Assembly (NCBI RefSeq): GCF_050947335.1
Contig: NW_027474105.1
Span: 1-64,000 of the forward strand
Length of the DNA stretch: 64,000 nucleotides
Direction: 5' to 3'
Source of the DNA: Megachile rotundata
Lineage: Eukaryota; Arthropoda; Insecta; Hymenoptera; Megachilidae
A program made the position numbers and the translations under genes. Shown here piece after piece: positions 1 through 14,602 of this stretch. The notes beneath the pieces are model-generated. The model saw only the letters and a program-made list of their open reading frames with translations, was not told where the DNA came from and made no database searches. How positions within the stretch are numbered: the stretch's first letter is position 1; every line of letters starts with the position of its first letter.

Positions 1-2573
1 AATTGTCGTTCGATCGATAATATAAGCATAATATGGCCAATAATATGAGTTAGATTGATAATAATAAGGGTAATAAGTATAGTAATTGTCGTTCTATCGA
101 TCATATAAGCATAATATGGCTAACAATATGAGTTAGATTGATAATAATGAGAGTAACAAGTATAGAAATTGTCGTTCAATCGATCATATAAGCATAATAT
201 GGCAAATAATATGAGTTAGATTGATAATAATGAGAGTAACAGGTTTAGAAATTGTCGTTCAATCGATCATATAAGCATAATATGGCTAATAATATGAGTT
301 AGATTGATAATAATAAGAGTAATAAGTATAGTAATTGTCGTTCTATCGATAATATAAGCATAATATGGCTTATAATATGAGTTAGATTGATAATAATAAG
401 AGTAACAAGTATAGTAATTGTCGTTCAATCGATCATATAAGCATAATATGGCAAATAATATGAGTTAGATTGATAATAATGAGAGTAACAGGTTTAGAAA
501 TTGTCGTTCAATCGATCATATAAGCATAATATGGCTAATAATATGAGTTAGATTGATAATAATAAGAGTAATAAGTATAGTAATTGTCGTTCTATCGATA
601 ATATAAGCGTAATATGGCTAATAGTATGAGTTAGATTGATAATAATAAGAGTAACAAGTATAGTAATTGTCGTTCAATCGATCATATAAGCATAATATGG
701 CTAATAATATGAGTTAGATTGATAATAATAAGAGTAATAAGTATAGTAATTGTGGTTCAATCGATAATATAAGCATAATATGGCTAATAATATGAGTTAG
801 ATTGATAATAATAAGAGTAACAAGTATAGTAATTGTCGTTCTATCGATAATTTAAGCATAATATGGCTAATAATATGAGTTAGACTGGTAATAATAAGAG
901 TAATAAGTACAGTAATCCTCGTTCAATCGATCATATAAGCATAATATGGCTAATAATATGAGTTAGATTGATAATAGCAAGAGTAATAAGTATAGTAATT
1001 GTCGTTCTATCGATCATATCCGCATAATATGGTTAATAATATGAGTTAGATTAATAATAATAAGAGTAATGAGTATAGTAATTGTCGTCCTATCGATCAT
1101 ATCCACATAATATGGCCAATAATATGAGTTAGATTGATAATAATAAGAGTAACAAGTATAGTAATTGTCGTTCTATCGATAATATAAGCATAATCCGGCT
1201 AATAATATGAGTTAGATTGATAATAATGAAAGTAACAGGTTTAGAAATTGTCGTTCAATCGATAATATAAGCATAATATGGCTAATAATATGAGTTAGAT
1301 TGATAATAATAAGAGTAACAAGTATAGAAATTGTCGTTCAATCGATCATATAAGCATAATATGGCAAATAATATGAGTTAGATTGATAATAATGAGAGTA
1401 ACAGGTTTAGAAATTGTCGTTCAATCGATCATATAAGCATAATATGGCTAATAATATGAGTTGGATTGATAATAATAAGGGTAATAAGTATAGTAATTGT
1501 CGTTCTATCGATCATATCTGCATAATATGATTAATAATATGAGTTAGATTGATAATAATAAGAGTAACATGTATAGTAATCGTCGTTCTATCGATAATAT
1601 AAGCATAATATGGCTAATAGTATGAGTTAGATTCATAATAATAAGAGTAACAAGTATAGTAATTGTCGTTCAATCGATCATATAAGCATAATATGGCTAA
1701 TAATATGAGTTAGATTGATAATAATAAGAGTAATAAGTGTAGTAATTGTGGTTCAATCGATAATATAAGCATAATATGGCTAATAATATGAGTTAGATTG
1801 ATAATAATAAGAGTAACAAGTATAGTAATTTTCGTTCTATCGATAATATAAGCATAATATGGCTAATAATATGAGTTAGATTGATAATAATAACAGTAAT
1901 AAGTATAGTAATTGTCGTTCAATCGATCATATAAGCATAATATGGCTAATAATATGAGTTAGATTGATAATAATAACAGTAATAAGTATAGTAATTGTCG
2001 TTCAATCGATCATATCAGCATTATATGGTTAATAATATGAGTTAGATTGATAATAATAAGAGTAATGAGTATAGTAATTGTCGTCCTATCGATCATATCC
2101 ACATAATATGGCCAATAATATGAGTTAGATTGATAATAATGAAAGTAACAGGTTTAGAAATTGTCGTTCAATCGATTATATAAGCATAATATGGCTAATA
2201 ATATGAGTTAGATTGATAACAATAAGAGTAACAAGTATAGTAATTTTCGTTCTATCGATAATATAAGCATAATATGGCTAATAATATGAGTTAGATTGAT
2301 AATAATAACAGTAATAAGTATAGTAATTGTCGTTCAATCGATCACATAAGCATAATATGGCTAATAATATGAGTTAGATTGATAATAATAAGAGTAATAA
2401 GTATAGTAATTGTCGTTGTATCGATCAAATAAGCATAATATGGCTAATAATATGAGTTAGATTGATTATAATGAGAGTAACAGGTTTAGAAATTGTCATT
2501 CAATCGATCATATATGCATAATATGGCTAATAATATGAGTTAGATTGATAATAATAAGAGTAACAAGTATAGT
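1..2573. repeat. 31-monomer higher-order repeat, copy 1
   Basis: This block holds 31 monomers of 83 bp (2573 bp). The next 2573 bp repeats the same order of monomer subtypes. The opening monomer carries the rare form CGTTCGATCGATAA, which recurs exactly 2573 bases later. Comparing the copies by eye I noted seven substitutions and no length change, about 99.7% identity. Single monomers inside the block differ from one another much more, which is the signature of an HOR. The block may continue to the left of the window. Confidence 0.93.
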
Positions 2574-5146
2574 AATTGTCGTTCGATCGATAATATAAGC
2601 ATAATATGGCCTATAATATGAGTTAGATTGATAATAATAAGGGTAATAAGTATAGTAATTGTCGTTCTATCGATCATATAAGCATAATATGGCTAACAAT
2701 ATGAGTTAGATTGATAATAATGAGAGTAACAAGTATAGAAATTGTCGTTCAATCGATCATATAAGCATAATATGGCAAATAATATGAGTTAGATTGATAA
2801 TAATGAGAGTAACAGGTTTAGAAATTGTCGTTCAATCGATCATATAAGCATAATATGGCTAATAATAGGAGTTAGATTGATAATAATAAGAGTAATAAGT
2901 ATAGTAATTGTCGTTCTATCGATAATATAAGCATAATATGGCTTATAATATGAGTTAGATTGATAATAATAAGAGTAACAAGTATAGTAATTGTCGTTCA
3001 ATCGATCATATAAGCATAATATGGCAAATAATATGAGTTAGATTGATAATAATGAGAGTAACAGGTTTAGAAATTGTCGTTCAATCGATCATATAAGCAT
3101 AATATGGCTAATAATATGAGTTAGATTGATAATAATAAGAGTAATAAGTATAGTAATTGTCGTTCTATCGATAATATAAGCGTAATATGGCTAATAGTAT
3201 GAGTTAGATTGATAATAATAAGAGTAACAAGTATAGTAATTGTCGTTCAATCGATCATATAAGCATAATATGGCTAATAATATGAGTTAGATTGATAATA
3301 ATAAGAGTAATAAGTATAGTAATTGTGGTTCAATCGATAATATAAGCATAATATGGCTAATAATATGAGTTAGATTGATAATAATAAGAGTAACAAGTAT
3401 AGTAATTGTCGTTCTATCGATAATTTAAGCATAATATGGCTAATAATATGAGTTAGACTGGTAATAATAAGAGTAATAAGTACAGTAATCCTCGTTCAAT
3501 CGATCATATAAGCATAATATGGCTAATAATATGAGTTAGATTGATAATAGCAAGAGTAATAAGTATAGTAATTGTCGTTCTATCGATCATATCTGCATAA
3601 TATGGTTAATAATATGAGTTAGATTAATAATAATAAGAGTAATGAGTATAGTAATTGTCGTCCTATCGATCATATCCACATAATATGGCCAACAATATGA
3701 GTTAGATTGATAATAATAAGAGTAACAAGTATAGTAATTGTCGTTCTATCGATAATATAAGCATAATCCGGCTAATAATATGAGTTAGATTGATAATAAT
3801 AAAAGTAACAGGTTTAGAAATTGTCGTTCAATCGATAATATAAGCATAATATGGCTAATAATATGAGTTAGATTGATAATAATAAGAGTAACAAGTATAG
3901 AAATTGTCGTTCAATCGATCATATAAGCATAATATGGCAAATAATATGAGTTAGATTGATAATAATGAGAGTAACAGGTTTAGAAATTGTCGTTCAATCG
4001 ATCATATAAGCATAATATGGCTAATAATATGAGTTGGATTGATAATAATAAGGGTAATAAGTATAGTAATTGTCGTTCTATCGATCATATCTGCATAATA
4101 TGATTAATAATATGAGTTAGATTGATAATAATAAGAGTAACATGTATAGTAATCGTCGTTCTATCGATAATATAAGCATAATATGGCTAATAGTATGAGT
4201 TAGATTCATAATAATAAGAGTAACAAGTATAGTAATTGTCGTTCAATCGATCATATAAGCATAATATGGCTAATAATATGAGTTAGATTGATAATAATAA
4301 GAGTAATAAGTGTAGTAATTGTGGTTCAATCGATAATATAAGCATAATATGGCTAATAATATGAGTTAGATTGATAATAATAAGAGTAACAAGTATAGTA
4401 ATTTTCGTTCTATCGATAATATAAGCATAATATGGCTAATAATATGAGTTAGATTGATTATAATAACAGTAATAAGTATAGTAATTGTCGTTCAATCGAT
4501 CATATAAGCATAATATGGCTAATAATATGAGTTAGATTGATAATAATAACAGTAATAAGTATAGTAATTGTCGTTCAATCGATCATATCAGCATTATATG
4601 GTTAATAATATGAGTTAGATTGATAATAATAAGAGTAATGAGTATAGTAATTGTCGTCCTATCGATCATATCCACATAATATGGCCAATAATATGAGTTA
4701 GATTGATAATAATGAAAGTAACAGGTTTAGAAATTGTCGTTCAATCGATTATATAAGCATAATATGGCTAATAATATGAGTTAGATTGATAACAATAAGA
4801 GCAACAAGTATAGTAATTTTCGTTCTATCGATAATATAAGCATAATATGGCTAATAATATGAGTTAGATTGATAATAATAACAGTAATAAGTATAGTAAT
4901 TGTCGTTCAATCGATCACATAAGCATAATATGGCTAATAATATGAGTTAGATTGATAATAATAAGAGTAATAAGTATAGTAATTGTCGTTGTATCGATCA
5001 AATAAGCATAATATGGCTAATAATATGAGTTAGATTGATTATAATGAGAGTAACAGGTTTAGAAATTGTCATTCAATCGATCATATATGCATAATATGGC
5101 TAATAATATGAGTTAGATTGATAATAATAAGAGTAACAAGTACAGT
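2574..5146. repeat. 31-monomer higher-order repeat, copy 2
   Basis: This is the second copy of the 2573-bp HOR. Differences from copy 1 include GGCCTATAA for GGCCAATAA near 2608, AATAGGAG for AATATGAG near 2867, TATCTGC for TATCCGC near 3590, GGCCAACAA near 3687, AATAAAAGT for AATGAAAGT near 3800, GATTATAA near 4455 and GAGCAAC near 4799. The periodicity stops in the last monomer, where GTACAGTAATCC follows in place of GTATAGTAATTG. There is no third full copy, so the HOR was copied once here or its further copies were replaced. Confidence 0.93.
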
Positions 5147-7470
5147 AATCCTCGTTCAATCGATCATATAAGCATAATATGGCCAATAATATGAGTTCGA
5201 TTGATAATAATAACAGTAATAAGTATAATAATTGTCGTTCAATCGATCATATCAGCATTATATGGTTAATAATATGAGTTAGATTGATAATAATAAGAGT
5301 AATGAGTATAGTAATTGTCGTCCTATCGATCATATCCACATAATATGGCCAATAATATGAGTTAGATTGATAATAATGAAAGTAACAGGTTTAGAAATTG
5401 TCGTTCAATCGATAATATAAGCATAATATGGCTAATAATATGAGTTAGATTGATAATAATAAGAGTAACAAGTATAGTAATTTTCGTTCTATCGATAATA
5501 TAAGCATAATATGGCTAATAATATGAGTTAGATTGATAATAATAACAGTAATAAGTATAGTAATTGTCGTTCAATCGATCACATAAGCATAATATGGCTA
5601 ATAATATGAGTTAGATTGATAATAATAAGAGTAATAAGTATAGTAATTGTCGTTCTATCGATCAAATAAGCATAATATGGCTCATAATATGAGTTAGATT
5701 GATTATAATGAGAGTAACAGGTTTAGAAATTGTCATTCAATCGATCATATATGCATAATATGGCTAATAATATGAGTTAGATTGATAATAATAAGAGTAA
5801 CAAGTATAGTAATTGTCGTTCTATCGATAATATAAGCATAATATGGCTAATAATATGAGTTAGATTGGTAATAATAAGAGTAATAAGTACAGTAATCCTC
5901 GCTCAATCGATCATATAAGCATAATATGGCCAATAATATGAGTTCGATTGATAATAATAACAGTAATACGTATAGTAATTGTCGTTCAATCGATCATATC
6001 AGCGTTATATGGTTAATAATATGAGTTAGATTGATAATAATAAGAGTAATGAGTATAGTAATTGTCGTCCTATCGATCATATCCACATAATATGGCCAAT
6101 AACATGAGTTAGATTGATAATAATAAGGGTAATAAGTATAGTAATTGTCGTTCTATCGATCATATAAGCATAATATGGCTAATAATATGAGTTAGATTGA
6201 TAATAATAACAGTAATATGTATAGTAATTGTCGTTCTATCGATCATATAAGCATAATATGGCTAATAATATGAGTTAGATTGATAATAATAAGAGTAACA
6301 AGTATAGTAATTGTCGTTCTATCGATAATATAAGCATAATATGGCTAATAATATGAGTTAGATTGGTAATAATAAGAGTAATATGTACAGTAATCCTCGT
6401 TCAATCGATCATATAAGCATAATATGGCCAATAATATGAGTTAGATTGATAATAAAAAGAGTAACAAGTATAGTAATTGTCGTTCTATCGATAATTTAAG
6501 CATAATATGGCTAATAATATGAGTTAGACTGGTAATAATAAGAGTAATAGGTACAGTAATCCTCGTTCAATCGATCATATAAGCATAATATGGCTAATAA
6601 TATGAGTTAGATTGATAATAGCAAGAGTAATAAGTATAGTAATTGTCGTTCTATCGATCATATCTGCATAATATGGTTAATAATATGAGTTAGATTGATA
6701 ATAATAAGAGTAATGAGTATAGTAATTGTCGTCCTAGCGATCATATCCACATAATATGGCCAATGATATGTGTTAGATTGATAATAATAAGAGTAACAAG
6801 TATAGCAATTGCCGTTCTATCGATAATATAAGCATAATATGGCTAATAGTATGAGTTAGATTGATAATAATAAGAGTAATAAGCACAGTAATCCTCGTTC
6901 AATCGATCATATAAGCATAATATGGCTAATAATATGAGTTAGATTGATAATAGCAAGAGTAATAAGTATAGTAATTGTCGTTCTATCGATCATATCTGCA
7001 TAATATGGTTAATAATATGAGTTAGATTGCTAATAATAAGAGTAATGAGTATAGTAATTGTCGTCCTATCGATCATATCCACATAATATGGCCAATAATA
7101 TGAGTTAGATTGAAAATAATAACAGTAATAAGTATAGTAATTGTCGTTCAATCGATCATATAAGCATAATATGGCTAATAATATGAGTTAGATTGATAAT
7201 AATAAGAGTAATAAGTATAGTAATTGTCGTTCTATCGATCATATAAGCATAATATGGCTAATAATATGAGTTAGATTGATAATAATGAGAGTAACACGTA
7301 TAGTAATTGTCGTTCAATCGATCATATAAGCATAATGTGGCTAATAATATGAGTTAGATTGATAAAAGTAAGAGTAATATGTATAGTAATTGCTATTCTA
7401 TCGATCATATAAGCATAATATGGCTAATAATATGAGTTAGATTGATAATAATGAGAGTAACAGGTTCAGA
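5147..7470. repeat. Satellite segment with short 8-, 9- and 4-monomer duplications
   Basis: Twenty-eight monomers carry on from the 31-mer HOR using words from its last third. The word with AACAGTAATAAG followed by TATCAGCATTATATGG recurs at about 4551, 5215 and 5962, spacings of 664 (8 monomers) and 747 (9 monomers). The word with GATAATAGCAAGAG, then TATCTGC, then TATCCAC recurs at 6621 and 6953, a spacing of 332 (4 monomers). The right part (about 6800-7465) is repeated near 11530-12195, 57 monomers away. No gene or unique sequence is present. Confidence 0.85.
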
Positions 7471-8961
7471 AATTGTCGTTCTATCGATCATATAAGCATA
7501 ATATGGCTAATAATATGTGTTAGATTGATAATAATGAGAGTAACAAGTATAGTAATTGTCGTTCAATCGATCATATAAGCATAATATGTCTAATAATATG
7601 AGTTAGATTGATAAAAGTAAGAGTAATATGTATAGTAATTGCTATTCTATCGATCATATAAGCATAATATGGCTAATAATATGAGTTAGATTGATAATAA
7701 TGAGAGGAACACGTTTAGAAATTCTCGTTCAATCGATCATATAAGCATAATATGGCTAATAATATGAGTTAGATTGATAATAATAAGAGTTATAAGTATA
7801 GTAATTGTCGTTCTATCGATAATATAAGCAAAATATGGCAAATAATATGAGTTAGATTGATAATAGTAAGAGTAATAAGTATAGGAATTGTCGTTCTATC
7901 GATCATATCTGCATAATATGGTTAATAATATGAGTAAGATTGATAATAATAAGAGTAACAAGTATAGTCATTGTCGTTCTATCGATAATATAAGCATAAT
8001 ATGCCTAATAGTATGAGTTAGATTGGTAATAATAAGAGTAATAAGTACAGTAATCTTCGTTCAATCGATCATATAAGCATAATATGGCTAATAATATGAG
8101 TTAGATTGATAATAGTAAGAGGAATAAGTATAGTAATTGTCATTCTATCGATCATATAAGCATAATCCGGCTAATAATATGAGTTAGATAGATAATAATA
8201 ACAGTAATAAGTATAGTAATTGTCGTTCAATCGATCATATAAGCATAATATGGCTAATAATATGAGTTAGATTGATTATAATAAGAGTAATAAGTATAGT
8301 AATTGTCGTTCTATCGATCATATAAGCTTAATATTTCTAATAATATGAGTTAGATTGATAATAACAACAATAATGAGTATAGTAATAGTCGTTCTATCGA
8401 TCATATAAGCATAATATGGCTAATAATATGAGTTAGATTCATAATAATGAGAGTAACAAGTATAGTAATTGAGGTTCAATCGATCATATAAGCGTAATAT
8501 GACTAATAATATGAGTTAGATTGATAAAAGTAAGAGTAATATGTATAGTAATTGCTATTCTATCGATAATATAAGCAAAATATGGCAAATAATATGAGTT
8601 AGATTGATAATAGTAAGAGTAATAAGTATAGTAATTGTCGTTATATCGATCATATCTGCATAATATGGTTAATAATATGAGTTAGATTGATAATAAGAGT
8701 AATGAGTATAGTAATTGTCGTTCTATCGATAATATAAGCAAAATACGGCTAATAATATGAGTTAGATTGATAATAGTAAGAGTAATAAGTATAGTAATTA
8801 TCGTTCTATCGATCATATAAGCATAATATGGCTAATAATATGAGTTAGATTGATAATAATAACAGTAATAAGAATAGTAATTGTCATTCTATCGATCATA
8901 TAAGCATAATATGGCTAATAATATGAGTTAGATTGATAACAATAACAATAATAAGTGTAGT
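7471..8961. repeat. Block Z, 18-monomer composite, copy 1
   Basis: Eighteen monomers (1491 bp, including one 80-bp monomer) open with the word ATATGTGTTAG, then ATATGTCTAATAA, GATAAAAGTAAGAG, TGCTATTC and GAGAGGAACACG. The same order recurs from 12863 with offset 5392, rising to 5641 after three extra monomers in that copy. The first monomers of the block are repeated directly after it from 8962, so the block was tandemly duplicated. Confidence 0.85.
8633..8712. repeat. 80-bp variant monomer
   Basis: This monomer lacks one TAA triplet from the tract at unit positions 59-67, reading GATAATAAGAG where others read GATAATAATAAGAG. The next monomer starts at 8713 and the register is shifted by 3 from here on. 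The same deletion with the same neighbours is seen at 14274-14353, so the two share one origin by segment duplication. Slippage in the TAA tract is the likely cause. Confidence 0.92.
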
Positions 8962-9480
8962 AATTGTCGTTCTATCGATCATATAAGCATAATATGGCTA
9001 ATAATATGTGTTAGATTGATAATAATGAGAGTAACAAGTATAGTAATTGTCGTTCAATCGATCATATAAGCATAATATGTCTAATAATATGAGTTAGATT
9101 GATAAAAGTAAGAGTAATATGTATAGTAATTGCTATTCTATCGATCATATAAGCATAATATGGCTAATAATATGAGTTAGATTGATAATAATGAGAGGAA
9201 CACGTTTAGAAATTCTCGTTCAATCGATCATATAAGCATAATATGGCTAATAATATGAGTTAGATTGATAATAATAAGAGTTATAAGTATAGTAATTGTC
9301 GTTCTATCGATAATATAAGCAAAATATGGCAAATAATATGAGTTAGATTGATAATAGTAAGAGTAATAAGTATAGGAATTGTCGTTCTATCGATCATATC
9401 TGCATAATATGGTTAATAATATGAGTAAGATTGATAATAATAAGAGTAACAAGTATAGTCATTGTCGTTCTATCGATCAT
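8962..9480. repeat. Block Z, partial second copy
   Basis: The opening monomers of block Z are repeated here (GTGTTAG, GTCTAATAA, AAAAGTAAGAG and GAGGAACACG words), followed by AGTAAGATTG and AGTCATTGTCG. The match stops near 9475, where TATAAGCTTAATATTT follows in place of the block Z continuation. The stretch from about 8870 also matches 12771 onward with an offset of 3901 (47 monomers). Confidence 0.8.
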
Positions 9481-12400
9481 ATAAGCTTAATATTTCTAAT
9501 AATATGAGTTAGATTGATAATAACAACAATAATAAGTATAGTAATAGTCGTTCTATCGATCATATAAGCATAATACGGCTAATAATATGAGTTAGATTCA
9601 TAATAATGAGAGTAACAAGTATAGTAATTGAGGTTCAATCGATCATATAAGCATAATATGGCTAATAATATGAGTTAGATTGATTATAATAAGAGTAATA
9701 TGTATAGTAATTGTCGTTCTATCGATCATATAAGCTTAATATTTTTAATAATATGTGTTAGATTGATAATAATAACAATAATAAGTATAGTAATTGTCGT
9801 TCTATCGATCATATAAGCATAATATGGCTAATAATATGAGTTAGATTCATAATAGTGAGAGTAACAAGTATAGTAATTGAGGTTCAATCGATCATATAAG
9901 CATAATATGGCTAATAATATGAGTTAGATTAATAATAATAAGAGTAACAAGTATAGTAATAGTCGTTCTATTGATAATATAAGCATAATATGGCTAATAA
10001 TATGAGTGGGATTGATAAAAGTAAGATTAATATGTATAGTAATTGCTATTCTATCGATCATATAAGCATAATATGGCTAATAATATGAGTTAGATTGATA
10101 ATAATAAGAGTAATAAGCACAGTAATCCTCGTTCAATCGATCATATAAGCATAATATGTCTAATAATATGAGTTAGATTGATAAAAGTAAGATTAATATG
10201 TATAGTAATTGCTATTCTATCGATCATATAAGCATAATATGGCTAATAATATGAGTTAGATTGATAATAATGAGAGTAACAGGTTCAGATATTGTCGTTC
10301 AATCGATCTTATAAGCATAATATGGCTAATAATATGAGTTAGGTTGATAATAATAAGAGTAATAAGTATAGTAATTGTCGTTCTATCGATCATATAAGCA
10401 TAATATGGCTAATAATATGAGTTAGATTAATAATAATAAGAGTAGCAAGTATAGTAATAGTCGTTCTATTGATAATATAAGCATAATATGGCTAATAATA
10501 TGAGTGGGATTGATAATAATAAGAGTAACATGTGTAGTAATTGTCGTTCTATCGATAATTTAAGCATAATATGGCTAATAATATGAGTTACATTGGTAAT
10601 AATAAGAGTAATAAGTACAGTAATCCTCGTTGAATCGATCATATAAGCATAATATGGCTAATAATATGAGTTAGATTGATAATAGCAAGAGTAATAAGTA
10701 TAGTAATTGTCGTTCTATCGATCATATCTGAATAATATGGTTAATAATATGAGTTAGATTGATAATAATAAGAGTAATGAGTATAGTAATTGTCGTCCTA
10801 TCGATCATATCCACATAATATGGCCAATGATATGAGTTAGATTGATAATAATAAGAGTAACAAGTATAGTAATTGTCGTTCAATCGATCATATAAGCATA
10901 ATATGGCTAATAATATGAGTTAGATTGATTATAATAAGAGTAATAAGTATAGTAATTGTCGTTCTATCGATCATATAAGCTTAATATTTCTAATAATATG
11001 AGTTAGATTGATAATAACAACAATAATAAGTATAGTAATTGTCGTTCTATCGATCATATAAGCATAATATGGCTAATAATATGAGTTAGATTGATAATAA
11101 TGAAAGTAACAGGTTTAGAAATTGTCGTTCAATCGATAATATAAGCATAATATGGCTAATAATATGAGTTAGATTGATAATAATAAGAGTAACAAGTATA
11201 GTAATTTTCGTTCAATCGATCATATAAGCATAATATGGCTAATAATATGAGTTAGATTGATTATAATAAGAGTAATAAGTATAGTAATTGTCGTTCTATC
11301 GATCATATAAGCTTAATATTTCTAATAATATGAGTTAGATTGATAATAACAACAATAATAAGTATAGTAATTGTCGTTCTATCGATCATATAAGCATAAT
11401 ATGGCTAATAATATGAGTTAGATTGATAATAATAACAGTAATATGTATAGTAATTGTCGTTCTATCGATCATATAAGCATAATATGGCTAATAATATGAG
11501 TTAGATTGATAATAATAAGAGTAACAAGTATAGTAATTGTCGTTCTATCGATAATATAAGCATAATATGGCTAATAGTATGAGTTAGATTGATAATAATA
11601 AGAGTAATAAGCACAGTAATCCTCGTTCAATCGATCATATAAGCATAATATGGCTAATAATATGAGTTAGATTGATAATAGCAAGAGTAATAAGTATAGT
11701 AATTGTCGTTCTATCGATCATATCTGCATAATATGGTTAATAATATGAGTTAGATTGCTAATAATAAGAGTAATGTGTATAGTAATTGTCGTCCTATCGA
11801 TCATATCCACATAATATGGCCAATAATATGAGTTAGATTGAAAATAATAACAGTAATAAGTATAGTAATTGTCGTTCAATCGATCATATAAGCATAATAT
11901 GGCTAATAATATGAGTTAGATTGATAATAATAAGAGTAATAAGTATAGTAATTGTCGTTCTATCGATCATATAAGCATAATATGGCTAATAATATGAGTT
12001 AGATTGATAATAATGAGAGTAACACGTATAGTAATTGTCGTTCAATCGATCATATAAGCATAACGTGGCTAATAATATGAGTTAGATTGATAAAAGTAAG
12101 AGTAATATGTATAGTAATTGCTATTCTATCGATCATATAAGCATAATATGGCTAATAATATGAGTTAGATTGATAATAATGAGAGTAACAGGTTCAGAAA
12201 TTGTCGTTCAATCGATCTTATAAGCATAATATGCCTAATAATATGAGTTAGATTGATAATAATAAGAGTTATAAGTATAGTAATTGTCGTTCTATCGATC
12301 ATATAAGCATAATATGGCTAATAATATGAGTTAGATTAATAATAATAAGAGTAACAAGTATAGTAATAGTCGTTCTATTGATAATATAAGCATAATATGG

Positions 12401-12862
12401 CTAATAATATGAGTGGGATTGATAATAATAAGAGTAACATGTATAGTAATTGTCGTTCTATCGATAATATAAGCAAAATATGGCTAATAATATGAGTTAG
12501 ATTGATAATAATAAGAGTAACAAGTATAGTAATCGTCGTTCAATGGATCATATAAGCATAATATGGCTAATAATATGAGTTAAATTGATAATAGCAAGAG
12601 TAATAAGTATAGTAATTATCGTTCTATCGATCATATCTGCATAATATGGTTAATAATATGAGTTAGATTGATAACAATAAGAGTAATAAGTACAGTAATC
12701 CTCGTTCAATCGATCATATAAGCATAATATGGCTAATAATATGAGTTAGATTGATAATAATAACAGTAATAAGAATAGTAATTGTCATTCTATCGATCAT
12801 ATAAGCATAATATGGTTAATAATATGAGTTTGATTGATAACAATAACAATAATAAGTGTAGT
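9481..12862. repeat. Mosaic satellite segment
   Basis: About 41 monomers in mixed order. AAGCTTAATATT monomers lie near 9480, 9730, 10977 and 11308. A word with AGTGGGATTG appears near 10010, 10500 and 12415. The word with TTACATTGG and CCTCGTTGAATCG near 10587-10637 reappears near 16312, 61620 and 63690. The stretch 11530-12195 repeats 6800-7465. There is no long simple HOR here and no non-satellite sequence. Confidence 0.8.
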
Positions 12863-14602
12863 AATTGTCGTTCTATCGATCATATAAGCATAATATGGCT
12901 AATAATATGTGTTAGATTGATAATAATGAGAGTAACAAGTATAGTAATTGTCGTTCAATCGATCATATAAGCATAATATGTCTAATAATATGAGTTAGAT
13001 TGATAAAAGTAAGAGTAATATGTATAGTAATTGCTATTCTATCGATCATATAAGCATAATATGGCTAATAATATGAGTTAGATTGATAATAATGAGAGGA
13101 ACACGTTTAGAAATTCTCGTTCAATCGATCATATAAGCATAATATGGCTAATAATATGAGTTAGATTGATAATAATAAGAGTTATAAGTATAGTAATTGT
13201 CGTTCTATCGATAATATAAGCAAAATATGGCAAATAATATGAGTTAGATTGATAATAGTAAGAGTAATAAGTATAGGAATTGTCGTTCTATCGATCATAT
13301 CTGCATAATATGGTTAATAATATGAGTAAGATTGATAATAATAAGAGTAACAAGTATAGTCATTGTCGTTCTATCGATAATATAAGCATAATATGCCTAA
13401 TAGTATGAGTTAGATTGGTAATAATAAGAGTAATAAGTACAGTAATCTTCGTTCAATCGATCATATAAGCATAATATGGCTAATAATATGAGTTAGATTG
13501 ATAATAGTAAGAGGAATAAGTATAGTAATTGTCATTCTATCGATCATATAAGCATAATCCGGCTAATAATATGAGTTAGATAGATAATAATAACAGTAAT
13601 AAGTATAGTAATTGTCGTTCAATCGATCATATAAGCATAATATGGCTAATAATATGAGTTAGATTGATTATAATAAGAGTAATAAGTATAGTAATTGTCG
13701 TTCTATCGATCATATAAGCTTAATATTTCTAATAATATGAGTTAGATTGATAATAACAACAATAATAAGTATAGTAATAGTCGTTCTATCGATCATATAA
13801 GCATAATATGGCTAATAATATGAGTTAGATTCATAATAATGAGAGTAACAAGTATAGTAATTGAGGTTCAATCGATCATATAAGCATAATATGGCTAATA
13901 ATATGAGTTAGATTGATTATAATAAGAGTAATATGTATAGTAATTGTCGTTCTATCGATCATATAAGCTTAATATTTTTAATAATATGAGTTAGATTGAT
14001 AATAATAACAATAATAAGTATAGTAATTGTCGTTCTATCGATCATATAAGCATAATATGGCTAATAATATGAGTTAGATTCATAATAATGAGAGTAACAA
14101 GTATAGTAATTGAGGTTCAATCGATCATATAAGCATAATATGACTAATAATATGAGTTAGTTTGATAAAAGTAAGAGTAATATGTATAGTAATTGCTATT
14201 CTATCGATAATATAAGCAAAATATGGCAAATAATATGAGTTAGATTGATAATAGTAAGAGTAATAAGTATAGTAATTGTCGTTATATCGATCATATCTGC
14301 ATAATATGGTTAATAATATGAGTTAGATTGATAATAAGAGTAATGAGTATAGTAATTGTCGTTCTATCGATAATATAAGCAAAATACGGCTAATAATATG
14401 AGTTAGATTGATAATAGTAAGAGTAATAAGTATAGTAATTATCGTTCTATCGATCATATAAGCATAATATGGCTAATAATATGAGTTAGATTGATAATAA
14501 TAACAGTAATAAGAATAGTAATTGTCATTCTATCGATCATATAAGCATAATATGGCTAATAATATGAGTTAGATTGATAACAATAACAATAATAAGTGTA
14601 GT
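12863..14602. repeat. Block Z, 21-monomer copy 2
   Basis: This is the second full copy of the block at 7471-8961. It is three monomers (249 bp) longer because the words AATTGAGGTTC, AAGCTTAATATT and ATTCATAATAATGAG are doubled near 13860-14110. It contains the 80-bp monomer at 14274-14353 that corresponds to 8633-8712. The doubled trimer also exists near 9600-9890. Confidence 0.85.
14274..14353. repeat. 80-bp variant monomer
   Basis: The monomer lacks one TAA triplet at the same place as 8633-8712 and sits in the corresponding place within block Z copy 2. The next monomer starts at 14354. Confidence 0.92.

Noticed and set aside
12782..12970. Plus-strand open frame of 62 codons
   Set aside because: It has a TTG start, an asparagine and isoleucine-rich low-complexity product, and lies fully inside satellite monomers. 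A chance loss of stops explains it.
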